This document shows positions 52,466-61,338 of a stretch of DNA of 64,000 nucleotides, in pieces. A model generated the notes under the pieces. It had not been told where the DNA came from and made no database searches. It saw only the letters and a program-made list of their open reading frames with translations. Position 1 is the stretch's first letter. Each line of letters starts with the position of its first letter. A program made the position numbers and the translations under genes. Origin of the DNA: Lachnospiraceae bacterium UBA3762 (GTDB lineage: Bacteria; Bacillota; Clostridia; Lachnospirales; Lachnospiraceae); contig DFGA01000064.1 in NCBI GenBank assembly GCA_002371615.1, positions 87,605 to 151,604 of the forward strand. The letters run 5' to 3'.

Positions 52466-53337
52466 TGCGGGGAAGGATAATCAAAGGAATCGGAGGGTTC
52501 TATTACGTTCACACCGATAACGGATTATATACCTGCAAAGCAAAAGGAGTATTCAGACTCGACAAGACAAAGCCTCTTGTAGGTGATTATGTTGATATAG
52601 ACATTATTCCTGATGAAGAAATGGTCGGTAATATCGCGACTATTTATGACAGACGGAATACTCTGATCAGGCCGAATGTATCAAACGTGGATCAGGCTCT
52701 TATAATCTTTGCACTTGCAAGCCCACCGCCCAACTTCGTTACGCTTGATAAAATGATATTGCAATACCTGAAGCAAAACGTCCCGGTCGTTATATGCCTT
52801 AACAAAGAAGATCTCGATCAGGAAGCTCTTGCGAGGAGCATTGTTTCCGATTACAGAAACTGTGGATGCAGTCTGTTTGTAACAAGCGCATCAAGAGGCG
52901 AGGGAATCGAAGAACTAAAGCGGTGCCTTACCGGGATGACCACAACAGTTGCAGGACCTTCCGGAGTAGGAAAATCATCATTGATCAATCTCCTTGCCGG
53001 AGAAGACAAAATGGAGACCGGTACCGTCTCATACAAGCTTGAGCGGGGCAGGCATACAACGCGGCATTCGGAAATCATTCCAATCGAGGGAAATACATAT
53101 ATAATTGACACGCCGGGATTTTCATCTTTTGAATTGTTTGATATCAAAGCGGAAGAACTGCCGGAGTATTATCGGGAGTTTGAAAACTGTCCGGCGTGTC
53201 GTTTTGTGCCGTGTTCACATACGCATGAACCGGATTGCCGAATCAAGCAGGCGGTTGATCTTGGCATGATCTCCCGCAGAAGATACGAGAATTACGTGTA
53301 TATATACAATGAACTGACAAGATCAAGGAGATATTAA
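52465..53337 (+). CDS. rsgA: Ribosome small-subunit-dependent GTPase RsgA
   Basis: A 290-residue circularly permuted GTPase used in late 30S assembly. N-terminal OB fold, then G4 NKED before G1 GPSGVGKSS and G3 DTPGFSS, and a zinc knuckle CPACRFVPCSH...C. Start ATG overlaps the kinase stop by one base (TAATG). It is part of the prpC-prkC-rsgA-rpe block. Confidence 0.96.
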   Translation: MRGRIIKGIGGFYYVHTDNGLYTCKAKGVFRLDKTKPLVGDYVDIDIIPDEEMVGNIATIYDRRNTLIRPNVSNVDQALIIFALASPPPNFVTLDKMILQYLKQNVPVVICLNKEDLDQEALARSIVSDYRNCGCSLFVTSASRGEGIEELKRCLTGMTTTVAGPSGVGKSSLINLLAGEDKMETGTVSYKLERGRHTTRHSEIIPIEGNTYIIDTPGFSSFELFDIKAEELPEYYREFENCPACRFVPCSHTHEPDCRIKQAVDLGMISRRRYENYVYIYNELTRSRRY

Positions 53338-53339
53338 CA

Positions 53340-53999
53340 ATGATTATTCTATCACCTTCAATTCTTGCCTCTGATTTTACGATATTGGGTGAGCAGATGA
53401 GGCAGGCGGAGGCAGGAGGAAATGATTATTTTCATTTCGATGTAATGGATGGAATGTTTGTACCTAACATTTCATTTGGCATTCCGGTGCTGATATCGGT
53501 CAGAAAATTCACACACAAAACACTTGATGTACATCTTATGGTTGAGGCTCCGGAAAGGTATATAGATAAATTCATTGATGCGGGCGCGGATATAATAACC
53601 GTACATCAGGAGGCATGCAAACCTCTCAGGGACACTGTTGATCATATTCATGAGAGAGGGAAAAGGGCGGGTATCGCAATCAAGCCCGGAACGGACATTG
53701 ATGTACTGGATGAGTATTTCGGACTTGCTGATATGTTTTTGATAATGACTGTTGAACCGGGATTTGGCGGACAGAAATATATGGATGTTTGCACCGGTAA
53801 GATCAGAAACCTTCGTGAGCGTCTTGCAGGGAAGGGACTTGATACGGATATACAGGTCGATGGCGGAATTACCCGTGAAAATGTGGAAACTGTTCTATCG
53901 GCCGGAGCTAATGTTATAGTGATGGGATCTTCGATCTTTAAAGGAAATATTACGGATAATACAAAATATTTTTCGGAACTTTTCAAAAAATACGATTAA
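53340..53999 (+). CDS. rpe: Ribulose-phosphate 3-epimerase
   Basis: A 219-residue TIM-barrel enzyme interconverting ribulose and xylulose 5-phosphates. Motifs: LSPSILASDF, HFDVMDGMFVPN, DVHLMVEAPE, MTVEPGFGGQKY and QVDGGI, with the metal Asp/His set complete. It starts 2 bases after rsgA. It would take up the xylulose 5-phosphate made by the AraD-type enzyme encoded in this window. Confidence 0.97.
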   Translation: MIILSPSILASDFTILGEQMRQAEAGGNDYFHFDVMDGMFVPNISFGIPVLISVRKFTHKTLDVHLMVEAPERYIDKFIDAGADIITVHQEACKPLRDTVDHIHERGKRAGIAIKPGTDIDVLDEYFGLADMFLIMTVEPGFGGQKYMDVCTGKIRNLRERLAGKGLDTDIQVDGGITRENVETVLSAGANVIVMGSSIFKGNITDNTKYFSELFKKYD

Positions 54000-54022
54000 G
54001 AGGGATTTACAGGAGAGCTGAT

Positions 54023-54949
54023 ATGAAAAACTATATCAAAATAGCACGCCCGGATCACTGGGTAAAGAACGCTTTTATTCTTCCGGGAGTAGCAATAGCA
54101 ATACTACTGACAGACTTTACGTTTACTTACGGGGTTATAGTGAAGTTTATTTTCGGATTCTTTGCAACGTGTTTTATCGCGTCTGCGAATTACGTTATAA
54201 ACGAGTGGCTCGATGCAGAGTTTGACAAGTATCATCCTACCAAGAAATACAGACCTGTTGTTTCGGAGAATATGAAGCTTTCATATGTCCTTATAGAGTA
54301 TGCTCTCCTGATCGTTCTGGGGCTTTGTCTTGCATTTAGTGTAAGCCGTATTTTTGCCTATATGGAAATCTGGCTTCTGATAATGGGAGTGTTGTATAAT
54401 GTCAAGCCAATCAGAACAAAAGACATTCCCTATCTGGATGTTTTGTCGGAGTCAATAAACAATATGATCAGGCTGCTTCTTGGCTGGTTCATTATTACAT
54501 CTGATTTTCAGCCGCCTATCAGTATACTTATAGGATACTGGTTTGCCGGTGCATTTCTTATGGCAACAAAGAGGTTTGCCGAGTACAGAATGATAGGCGA
54601 TCCGTCTGTTGCCGGACTGTACAGAAAGAGTTTTGCACACTATACGGAAACAAGTCTTCTTGTATCATCTTTTTTCTATGCAATGTGTGCAACATTTTTC
54701 ATCGGAGTGTTTATGATCAAGTACAGGATGGAGTATATAATAGCAATGCCATTCGTATTCGGGCTTTTCTGCTTCTATCTGTATATTGCGTTCAAGCCAG
54801 ATTCTGCTGTTCAAAAACCCGAGAAACTATACAAGGAAAAGTCGCTCCTTCTGTATATTGCCGTACTGATAGTTATATTGGCACTTCTTACGTTTGTAGA
54901 TCTGCCGATGCCTTCATACTGGGTAAATCCTACTTTGTTTGATGTCTGA
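54023..54949 (+). CDS. UbiA-family prenyltransferase, decaprenyl-phosphate phosphoribosyltransferase-like
   Basis: A membrane protein of 308 residues with about eight or nine spans. The Asp-rich loop reads NEWLDAEFDKYHPTKKYRP, close to the NDxxDxxxDxxHPTKxxRP of mycobacterial DPPR synthase (Rv3806c). That enzyme transfers phosphoribose from PRPP to a polyprenyl phosphate. The second loop reads KDIPYLDVLSESINNMIRLLLGW, also typical. The gene opens a nine-gene run that I interpret as surface-glycan biosynthesis. AGGAGAGCTGAT precedes the ATG. Activity on PRPP is inferred. Confidence 0.82.
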   Translation: MKNYIKIARPDHWVKNAFILPGVAIAILLTDFTFTYGVIVKFIFGFFATCFIASANYVINEWLDAEFDKYHPTKKYRPVVSENMKLSYVLIEYALLIVLGLCLAFSVSRIFAYMEIWLLIMGVLYNVKPIRTKDIPYLDVLSESINNMIRLLLGWFIITSDFQPPISILIGYWFAGAFLMATKRFAEYRMIGDPSVAGLYRKSFAHYTETSLLVSSFFYAMCATFFIGVFMIKYRMEYIIAMPFVFGLFCFYLYIAFKPDSAVQKPEKLYKEKSLLLYIAVLIVILALLTFVDLPMPSYWVNPTLFDV

Positions 54950-55610
54950 TTGTTATCGTGTGAATATGAGAAGATCTGTTAACGATTACAAACTCTATGT
55001 ATTCGATCTTGACGGGACGCTCTATGATCAGCCGAAACTGCGGCTGATCATGGCAATGCGTCTTATGTTGTATTATATGCGGCATCCTCTTTCGGTAAAG
55101 GAACTGATCGTCCTGCAGCATTTCAGAAAAGTTAAGGATAACTGGACCGGGAGTTCTTCCGAAGAGGATATATACGAAAAAGTCGCAAAGGATAAGTGCA
55201 TTGAACCGGATAAAGTTGCCGGAATAGTTAAGAAATGGATATACGACAATCCGCTTTCGGCATTAGTAAAGGCACGCGATGACAAACTGGCAATGTGGAT
55301 AGACAAACTCCGTCAAAGCGGTAAGACGGTCGTTGTGCTTTCTGATTATCCGACAAAAGATAAACTGGATGCTTTGGGTATCAAGGTAGACGGACAGTAT
55401 GGCCCGGATGATACAAGAATTGGTGAGTTGAAACCGTCACCTGCAGGTTTACGGGTAATAATGCAGGATTACGGTGTTTCCTGTGAAGAAGTGATCATGT
55501 TCGGGGATCGTGAGGAAAAAGACGGTGTGTGCGCGGATGCAGCCGGGGTTGACAGGATAATACTTAAGAGAAGGTTAAGCAAGAGGAACTATAATGAAAT
55601 CGGGATATAA
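54942..55610 (+). CDS. HAD-superfamily phosphatase A
   Basis: A cytosolic HAD hydrolase of about 222 residues. Motif I is FDLDGTLYD, with a Thr/Ser in VVLSDYPTK, Lys in GELKPSP and FGDREEKDG as the last acid motif. ATG 54942 overlaps the prenyltransferase gene by 8 bases; ATG 54966 is an alternative. Because it follows a DPPR synthase-like gene directly, one plausible job is removing the 5-phosphate from polyprenyl-phosphoribose; phosphoglycolate-type activity is the neutral alternative. Confidence 0.75.
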   Translation: MSDCYRVNMRRSVNDYKLYVFDLDGTLYDQPKLRLIMAMRLMLYYMRHPLSVKELIVLQHFRKVKDNWTGSSSEEDIYEKVAKDKCIEPDKVAGIVKKWIYDNPLSALVKARDDKLAMWIDKLRQSGKTVVVLSDYPTKDKLDALGIKVDGQYGPDDTRIGELKPSPAGLRVIMQDYGVSCEEVIMFGDREEKDGVCADAAGVDRIILKRRLSKRNYNEIGI

Positions 55611-55989
55611 ATACATGATAATACTTCATATTCTCCTCGGAGTGTATTCACTTACCGGTGTTGCTTCAAAGTTTGCGGCGGGTGAGGAGTTTATGTCCTT
55701 TAAGTTCATACTGTTCTACGGGCTGTCGCTGTTCGGCCTGTTTATATATGCGTTTGTATGGCAGCAGATCATAAAGCACATGCCGCTTATTACTGCCTAT
55801 GCCAATAAAGGCGTTACGGTAATATGGGGAATTCTGTGGGGATATTTTATATTTTCGGAAGAGATCACGATCCGCAAGATCATAGGTGCGGTTATCATAA
55901 TCGCAGGTATAGTCCTGATCGTTACGGCGGATGAAGATGAGGGCGTTACGGCTGTGGCTGATGACGTGGGAGAAAACAATGCAAAATAA
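55594..55989 (+). CDS. Small EamA/SMR-type membrane transporter A
   Basis: A 131-residue four-span membrane protein of the DMT superfamily, half the size of an EamA protein, with the conserved YANKGVTVIWGILWGYFIFSEEIT helix pair and an acidic C-terminal tail. The ATG has AAGAGGAACTATA upstream and overlaps the HAD gene by 17 bases. A second half-size DMT protein lies at 60991. The two could form a heterodimeric ArnE/ArnF-like flippase for a lipid-linked sugar. Confidence 0.75.
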   Translation: MKSGYKYMIILHILLGVYSLTGVASKFAAGEEFMSFKFILFYGLSLFGLFIYAFVWQQIIKHMPLITAYANKGVTVIWGILWGYFIFSEEITIRKIIGAVIIIAGIVLIVTADEDEGVTAVADDVGENNAK

Positions 55990-57586
55990 TATTAAACTTC
56001 TTGATTGTACATTAAGAGACGGTGGGTATTTAAATGACTGGGAGTTCGGAAAGAGCAATATAGTCAATATTTTCGAGAGGCTGGTCAGCGCCGGTATAGA
56101 TATTATTGAGACCGGATTTATTGATGAGAGAAGACCGTTTGACGAAAACAGAACGATCTTTCCGGATACGGAATCCGCAAATATGATATACGCAAAACTG
56201 GATAAAGGGAATTCGATGATAGTCGGAATGATAGATTTCGGCACTTGTTCGATCGATAATATACAGCCCTCCGAAGAGTGTTGTCTTGACGGGATCCGGG
56301 TAATATTCAAAAAACAGAAAATGCATGAGGCAATTGATTTTTGCCGTGCTGTTAAGGACAAGGGATACAAGGTATTTGCGCAGGCAGTTTCGATCACAAG
56401 TTACAATGATGATGAACTGTCGGAACTGACAGAACTCGTAAATGATCTTGAACCTTATGCGTTTTCGCTTGTGGACACTTACGGACTGCTTCATAAAGGC
56501 CAGCTGCGTCACTATTTTGATTTTGCGGTATCACATTTAAAGAAAACAATCGGGATAGGATATCATGCCCATAACAATTTCCAGTTGGCTTATGCCAATT
56601 GTATTGAACTGCTTGACGATCCTCCTGCGGACAGGATGCTTGTAGTTGACGGAACACTGTATGGCATGGGGAAAAGCGCAGGAAACACGCCGATTGAGCT
56701 TCTTGTAATGCATATGAACACGTACCACGGGACCGCATATCATAACAGTCAGATACTTGAGGCAATCGAGGTCACAATGCTTGATATCAAGCGTAAGGTA
56801 GACTGGGGGTATTCATTCAAGTTTTTCCTTGCGGCATCACACGACTGCCATCCGAACTACGTCAATTATCTGATGGATACGGGTAAGCTGTCGGTCAAAT
56901 CCATAAGTGAGATACTTGATTCGCTTAAGGGAGAGAAGAAACTGCTGTATGACAAGGATTACATAAGGGAGCTGTATTTTGAATACCAGAAACAGCAGTG
57001 CCGGGATTCGGAATCGGTAAAGGAACTTATGTCTGATCTGAGTGGCAGTAATGTTCTGATAATGGGGCCCGGTAATAATATATATGAGCAAAGAGACCGG
57101 GTCGCAGGATATCTTAAAGATAACGATTGTATTACGATCTCAATTAATTTTATACCGGACGGATACGACATCGATTATGTATTCATGAGCAATGCCAAAA
57201 GGTATGTGCAGTTGTGCTCGGCCCTTAATGAACAGAAAGAAAAATCAAAACTGATCGCGACTTCAAATATAACGAGGACACTCGGTGAGTTTGACTATAC
57301 GCTTAATTACAGTGAACTCCTTGATGAGGATGCCCTTATGCCGGATAATCCGCTTATTATGCTCCTGAAACTGTTAAAGGATGCGGGCGTTGCCGGGATC
57401 GCACTGGCGGGGTTTGACGGATACAGGGAAACATCCGTGTCAAACTATGTCAATCCCAATATGGAGTATTCATACAGCAGCCAGGAGGCGGACAACATAA
57501 ACAATGACACGGTAAAAGGCATCAGAAAGCTGAAACTGGATACACCGCCGGTGTATGTTACGGAGAGTATATATGAGAAACTTTGA
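55979..57586 (+). CDS. HMGL-type aldolase with C-terminal extra domain
   Basis: A 535-residue protein. The N-terminal half (1-300) is a DRE-TIM barrel of the 4-hydroxy-2-oxovalerate aldolase class: LLDCTLRDGGYLNDWEFG (Arg/Asp pair), VDTYGLL, IGIGYHAHNNFQLA (HxH metal site) and GMGKSAGNTPIELL. The C-terminal part (about 350-520) is Rossmann-like, starting NVLIMGPGNN, of unknown function. Such fusions occur in polysaccharide loci rather than in catabolic ones. ATG 55979 has GTGGGAG upstream and overlaps the transporter gene by 11 bases. The substrate is unknown. Confidence 0.8.
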   Translation: MQNNIKLLDCTLRDGGYLNDWEFGKSNIVNIFERLVSAGIDIIETGFIDERRPFDENRTIFPDTESANMIYAKLDKGNSMIVGMIDFGTCSIDNIQPSEECCLDGIRVIFKKQKMHEAIDFCRAVKDKGYKVFAQAVSITSYNDDELSELTELVNDLEPYAFSLVDTYGLLHKGQLRHYFDFAVSHLKKTIGIGYHAHNNFQLAYANCIELLDDPPADRMLVVDGTLYGMGKSAGNTPIELLVMHMNTYHGTAYHNSQILEAIEVTMLDIKRKVDWGYSFKFFLAASHDCHPNYVNYLMDTGKLSVKSISEILDSLKGEKKLLYDKDYIRELYFEYQKQQCRDSESVKELMSDLSGSNVLIMGPGNNIYEQRDRVAGYLKDNDCITISINFIPDGYDIDYVFMSNAKRYVQLCSALNEQKEKSKLIATSNITRTLGEFDYTLNYSELLDEDALMPDNPLIMLLKLLKDAGVAGIALAGFDGYRETSVSNYVNPNMEYSYSSQEADNINNDTVKGIRKLKLDTPPVYVTESIYEKL

Positions 57587-58226
57587 TGCTGTAATATTCG
57601 ATCTTGACGGGACTCTTCTGGATACATCCGAGGGGATATTCAGATCGGTATGTCATGTTATAGATACACTTGGGCTTCCCAAACTCTCAGACGACGTAAT
57701 GCGTACATTTATAGGTCCACCGATACAAAAATCGTTTGCACGCATCTATGGCATGAGCGGGGAGGATTCGGCAAGGGCAGCGGGGCTGTTTCGCGACAGA
57801 TACAAAGAGACCGATCTGCTGCTTGCAAAACCCTATGACGGTATATTCGAAGCAATAAGAGAACTTAAAGGTGCGGGAGTAAAGACTGCCGTTGCTACAT
57901 ACAAAAGGCAGGATTACGCTGAAAAGATCCTGAATCACTTCGGATTTGACAAAGTCTGCGATGTTATGTGCGGCTCGGATTTCGAAGGGGTGCTTTCAAA
58001 AAGGGACATAATAGAAAATGCAATAAACGGACTCGGGATCTATGACCGCTCAAAGATAGTTATGGTCGGTGACAGCGATAATGATGCGATAGGTGCCGAA
58101 GAGATAGATGTTGCATTTATCGGGGTAACATACGGATTCGGATTTGAGTCCGCGAAGGATGTAAACGGATATAGGAATATAGGGTCGGCACAGGATCCGT
58201 CCCAAATAGTAAGGATAGTGTTATGA
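57573..58226 (+). CDS. HAD-superfamily phosphatase B (phosphoglycolate phosphatase-like)
   Basis: A 217-residue HAD hydrolase with a cap domain: motif I FDLDGTLLDTSEG, VATYKRQD, the Lys in VLSKRD and MVGDSDNDAIGAEE. The fold matches the Gph/PgmB group that includes sugar-phosphate phosphatases. ATG 57573 has GGAGAG upstream and overlaps the aldolase gene by 14 bases. Within this operon it probably dephosphorylates a sugar intermediate. Confidence 0.82.
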   Translation: MRNFDAVIFDLDGTLLDTSEGIFRSVCHVIDTLGLPKLSDDVMRTFIGPPIQKSFARIYGMSGEDSARAAGLFRDRYKETDLLLAKPYDGIFEAIRELKGAGVKTAVATYKRQDYAEKILNHFGFDKVCDVMCGSDFEGVLSKRDIIENAINGLGIYDRSKIVMVGDSDNDAIGAEEIDVAFIGVTYGFGFESAKDVNGYRNIGSAQDPSQIVRIVL

Positions 58227-60055
58227 AAGTTAAAGTTTCTGAGTATATTGCTGATTTTCTGGCTGACCGTGGTGCAACCGATGTTTTTGTCATTACAGGC
58301 GGCGGGGCAATGCATCTTGATGATGCTATAGGCCATAACGAAAGGATAAAATGCACATACAATCATCACGAGCAGGCATGTGCTATCGCTGCGGAAGGTT
58401 ATGCAAGACTAACGGGCAAAGTTGCCCCTGTTCTCGTGACAAGCGGACCCGGGGGAACAAATGCGATAACAGGCGTTCTTGGGGGCTGGCAGGACTCCAT
58501 ACCTATGTTTGTTATTTCCGGACAGGTTAAGTTTGAGACGACGACCGCCTCAACGGACGTACCTCTCCGACAGCTTGGAGATCAGGAGTTCCAGATTACC
58601 GATGCTGTCAGGAATATGACAAAATATGCGGTTATGGTAAGCGATAAGAACACGATAAGATATCATCTTGAAAAGGCCTGGTATCTATGCCAAAACGGCC
58701 GGAAGGGTCCTGTCTGGATCGATATTCCCCTCGATGTTCAGGCTGCGATCGTTGATACTGATGAACTTGAAGGATATACTCCCGACGGGTCGGACAATGT
58801 AAAGTATAATACCTTGACTACAACGGCTATTATAGAAAAGATAAAAGCCTCAAAGCGTCCGGTCATTCTTGCCGGAACCGGTATTAACGTTGCAGGGGCA
58901 AGGAGTGAGTTTACAGAATGTGCAGAGGCACTTGGCATCCCGGTCGTTACGGCATGGAATGCACACGATGTTATGCCGACGGATCACCCTCTGTTTGTCG
59001 GGAAACCCGGAACTGTAGGTTTGCGTGGCGGTAATTTTATAGTACAGTCCGCGGATCTGCTGTTAGTTCTCGGATGCCGTATGAACATCAGGATGATCAG
59101 CTATAACAAACATGAATTTGCCAAAGAAGCATATAAAATTGTTGTTGATATAGACGAAAATGAACTTCGCAAACCGACAGTGAATGTTGATATGCCCGTG
59201 TGTGCCGACGTCAAGGATGTGATGACGGATATCGTAAGGTATTTGAAGTCGGATGGGACATACGATCGCAAAGTATTCGCTGACTGGCTTACTCGCGCAA
59301 AGGATGTCAACGGAAGATATCCTGCGGTTATTGAAAAATATCACGGTACACAGGACCTTAATCCTTATGTATTCTATGAAACACTGCACAAGTGTCTGAA
59401 AGAGGGGGATGTTACGGTATGCGGTAACGGAGGAGCCTGCGTTATAGGATTTCAGACTGCGATAATAAAGAGCGGGCAGAGGCTGTTTACCAATTCTGGA
59501 TGTGCGGCGATGGGATACGGTTTCCCTGCAGCTGTGGGGGCTGCGGTTGCCAGAAGAAGAGATAAAGAAGAAGGAAGGATCGATTCGGACCGTGTTATAT
59601 GCGTTGACGGGGACGGAAGTTTTATGATGAACATTCAGGAACTTCAGACGGTCAAGTACAATGATCTTAACATCAAGATAGTAATTCTTAACAATAACGG
59701 GTATCATTCGATCAGGCAGACACAGCAGAACCTGTTTCCCTCAAGACCGCTTATAGGGGTTTGTGACGGTAACGGACTGTCGTTTCCGGATTTTGAGAAG
59801 GTAGCATATGCTTTTGACATACCGTATGTCCGTATAGACAGTGAAAAGGATCTTGAAGAGAATATTTTAAATGCAATAAATGCGGACGGTGCAATTATGA
59901 TAGAAGCTGTTGTGGATGATAAACAGAACTTTGAACCTAAGTTATCCTCAAAAGTTCATGAAGATGGTACAATAACCTCAGCTGCAAATGATGATATGTT
60001 TCCTTTTTTACCGACAGAGGAATATGAAGCGGTTAAAAAGTATTTGAAAGGATAA
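58223..60055 (+). CDS. ThDP-dependent enzyme, acetolactate synthase-like
   Basis: A 610-residue thiamine diphosphate enzyme with the three-domain layout of acetolactate synthase. Catalytic Glu lies in YNHHEQACAIAAEGYAR (about residue 51). The ThDP motif GDG...NN reads VDGDGSFMM...ILNNNGYHS (about 468-497). The central domain has GTGINVAG. The ILV regulatory subunit is absent and the neighbours are glycan genes, so a carboligase or decarboxylase step on a nucleotide-sugar or keto-sugar is more likely than branched-chain amino-acid synthesis. It overlaps the HAD gene by 4 bases. Confidence 0.85.
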   Translation: MKVKVSEYIADFLADRGATDVFVITGGGAMHLDDAIGHNERIKCTYNHHEQACAIAAEGYARLTGKVAPVLVTSGPGGTNAITGVLGGWQDSIPMFVISGQVKFETTTASTDVPLRQLGDQEFQITDAVRNMTKYAVMVSDKNTIRYHLEKAWYLCQNGRKGPVWIDIPLDVQAAIVDTDELEGYTPDGSDNVKYNTLTTTAIIEKIKASKRPVILAGTGINVAGARSEFTECAEALGIPVVTAWNAHDVMPTDHPLFVGKPGTVGLRGGNFIVQSADLLLVLGCRMNIRMISYNKHEFAKEAYKIVVDIDENELRKPTVNVDMPVCADVKDVMTDIVRYLKSDGTYDRKVFADWLTRAKDVNGRYPAVIEKYHGTQDLNPYVFYETLHKCLKEGDVTVCGNGGACVIGFQTAIIKSGQRLFTNSGCAAMGYGFPAAVGAAVARRRDKEEGRIDSDRVICVDGDGSFMMNIQELQTVKYNDLNIKIVILNNNGYHSIRQTQQNLFPSRPLIGVCDGNGLSFPDFEKVAYAFDIPYVRIDSEKDLEENILNAINADGAIMIEAVVDDKQNFEPKLSSKVHEDGTITSAANDDMFPFLPTEEYEAVKKYLKG

Positions 60056-60058
60056 AAC

Positions 60059-60994
60059 ATGAGCAAGATATCTATAATTATTCCGGTCTATTACAATGCG
60101 GATACCCTGATGCTTCTGTACGAGGACATGAAGGCAAAGATACTTGGAAGTATCGGGGATTACGAGATCGTAATGGTTGATGACGGATCGGGAGACGATT
60201 CATGGTCTGTCATGAACAGCATCAGGGATATGGATGACAACGTAAAACTTGTCAGGTTATCACGTAATTTCGGTGAGCATGCCGCGATCCTTGCAGGGCT
60301 TTCAAACTGTACGGGAGACTGTGCGGTTACAAAGCAGGCGGATCTGCAGGAAGACTCGGAACTTATAGTCAGTATGTATGACAAGTGGAAAGAGGGCAAC
60401 AAAGTCGTTCTTGCCGTTAGGAAAGAGCGCGATGAGCCTGCCATCAAGAAGTTTTTTGCCAACCTGTATTATACGATCGTTCGTAAGACCATTGATGACA
60501 AAATGCCTAAAGGAGGCTTCGACTGCTATCTTCTTGACCGACAGGCCATAGAGGTACTTCTGAAACTTGATGAGAAGAATTCGTCACTCTCACTGCAGGT
60601 GTTGTGGATAGGTTTCAAATCGGCCAATGTTTATTTCCACAGGAAAGACCGGGAAGTAGGCAAGTCGCGATGGACATTTTCCAAAAAATTTAAGCTTGTT
60701 GCTGATTCGATGATGAGTTTTTCGTATTTTCCGATTAAATTCATGTCGGGTATGGGTATTGTGATGGCTGCTCTTGCATTCATATGGGTCCTTGAGGTCG
60801 TTATTGAGTATTTTGCCATCGGAACACCGGTAAGAGGATGGTCAACGCTTATGTGTCTCGTTCTGTTTTCGGCGGGTATGATCCTGTTAATGCTCGGTGT
60901 CCTTGGTGAGTATCTGTGGCGGACTCTTGATGCGACACGGAACAGACCTGTGTTTATCGTAGATGATATCAAAGAGGCTAAGAACAAAGAATGA
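60059..60994 (+). CDS. GT2 polyprenyl-phosphate glycosyltransferase (DPM1/GtrB/ArnC-like)
   Basis: A 311-residue glycosyltransferase with cytosolic GT-A domain (1-215) and two C-terminal membrane spans (about 225-250 and 265-290). Landmarks: IIPVYYNADTLM, VDDGSGDDSW, the donor-binding segment QADLQEDSE in place of DADLQ, and REVGKSRWTFSKKFKL, typical of GtrB-type enzymes that charge undecaprenyl phosphate with a sugar. It is 3 bases downstream of the ThDP enzyme and overlaps the next gene by 4. Confidence 0.9.
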   Translation: MSKISIIIPVYYNADTLMLLYEDMKAKILGSIGDYEIVMVDDGSGDDSWSVMNSIRDMDDNVKLVRLSRNFGEHAAILAGLSNCTGDCAVTKQADLQEDSELIVSMYDKWKEGNKVVLAVRKERDEPAIKKFFANLYYTIVRKTIDDKMPKGGFDCYLLDRQAIEVLLKLDEKNSSLSLQVLWIGFKSANVYFHRKDREVGKSRWTFSKKFKLVADSMMSFSYFPIKFMSGMGIVMAALAFIWVLEVVIEYFAIGTPVRGWSTLMCLVLFSAGMILLMLGVLGEYLWRTLDATRNRPVFIVDDIKEAKNKE

Positions 60995-61329
60995 TGACTG
61001 CATTTATCATTGTTTTCCTGTCGGCATCACTTATTTCGGCATTCTCCCAGATACTTCTTAAGATCGCTGCCAGACAGCAGTACAAGTCATGGATATATGA
61101 GTATTTAAATCCCAGGGTAGTTATTGCTTATGCGATATTCTTTCTGGCTACGCTTATAACCGTTTACTGCTATAAAGTAATACCGCTTTCTCTCGGGGCA
61201 ATGCTTGAGGCGAGCGGATATGTTTTTGTAACCGTTTTGGGTTATCTGATCCTGAAAGAGAAAGTATCAAAGCAAAAACTTCTCGGCATGGCACTTATAA
61301 TTATCGGAGTAGTATTTGTGGCTGTTTGA
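60991..61329 (+). CDS. Small EamA/SMR-type membrane transporter B
   Basis: A 112-residue four-span DMT protein with the helix pair LGAMLEASGYVFVTVLGYLILKEKVSKQKLLG. Together with the half-size protein at 55594 it may form an inner-membrane flippase for the polyprenyl-phosphate sugar made by the GT2 enzyme just upstream, as ArnE and ArnF do for aminoarabinose. Coupled by a 4-base ATGA overlap. Confidence 0.78.
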   Translation: MMTAFIIVFLSASLISAFSQILLKIAARQQYKSWIYEYLNPRVVIAYAIFFLATLITVYCYKVIPLSLGAMLEASGYVFVTVLGYLILKEKVSKQKLLGMALIIIGVVFVAV

Positions 61330-61338
61330 TAATACGTT

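Noticed and set aside
58223..60055. Calling this gene ilvB (acetolactate synthase for valine and isoleucine)
   Set aside because: No regulatory subunit or other ilv gene is nearby and all neighbours are glycan-type genes.
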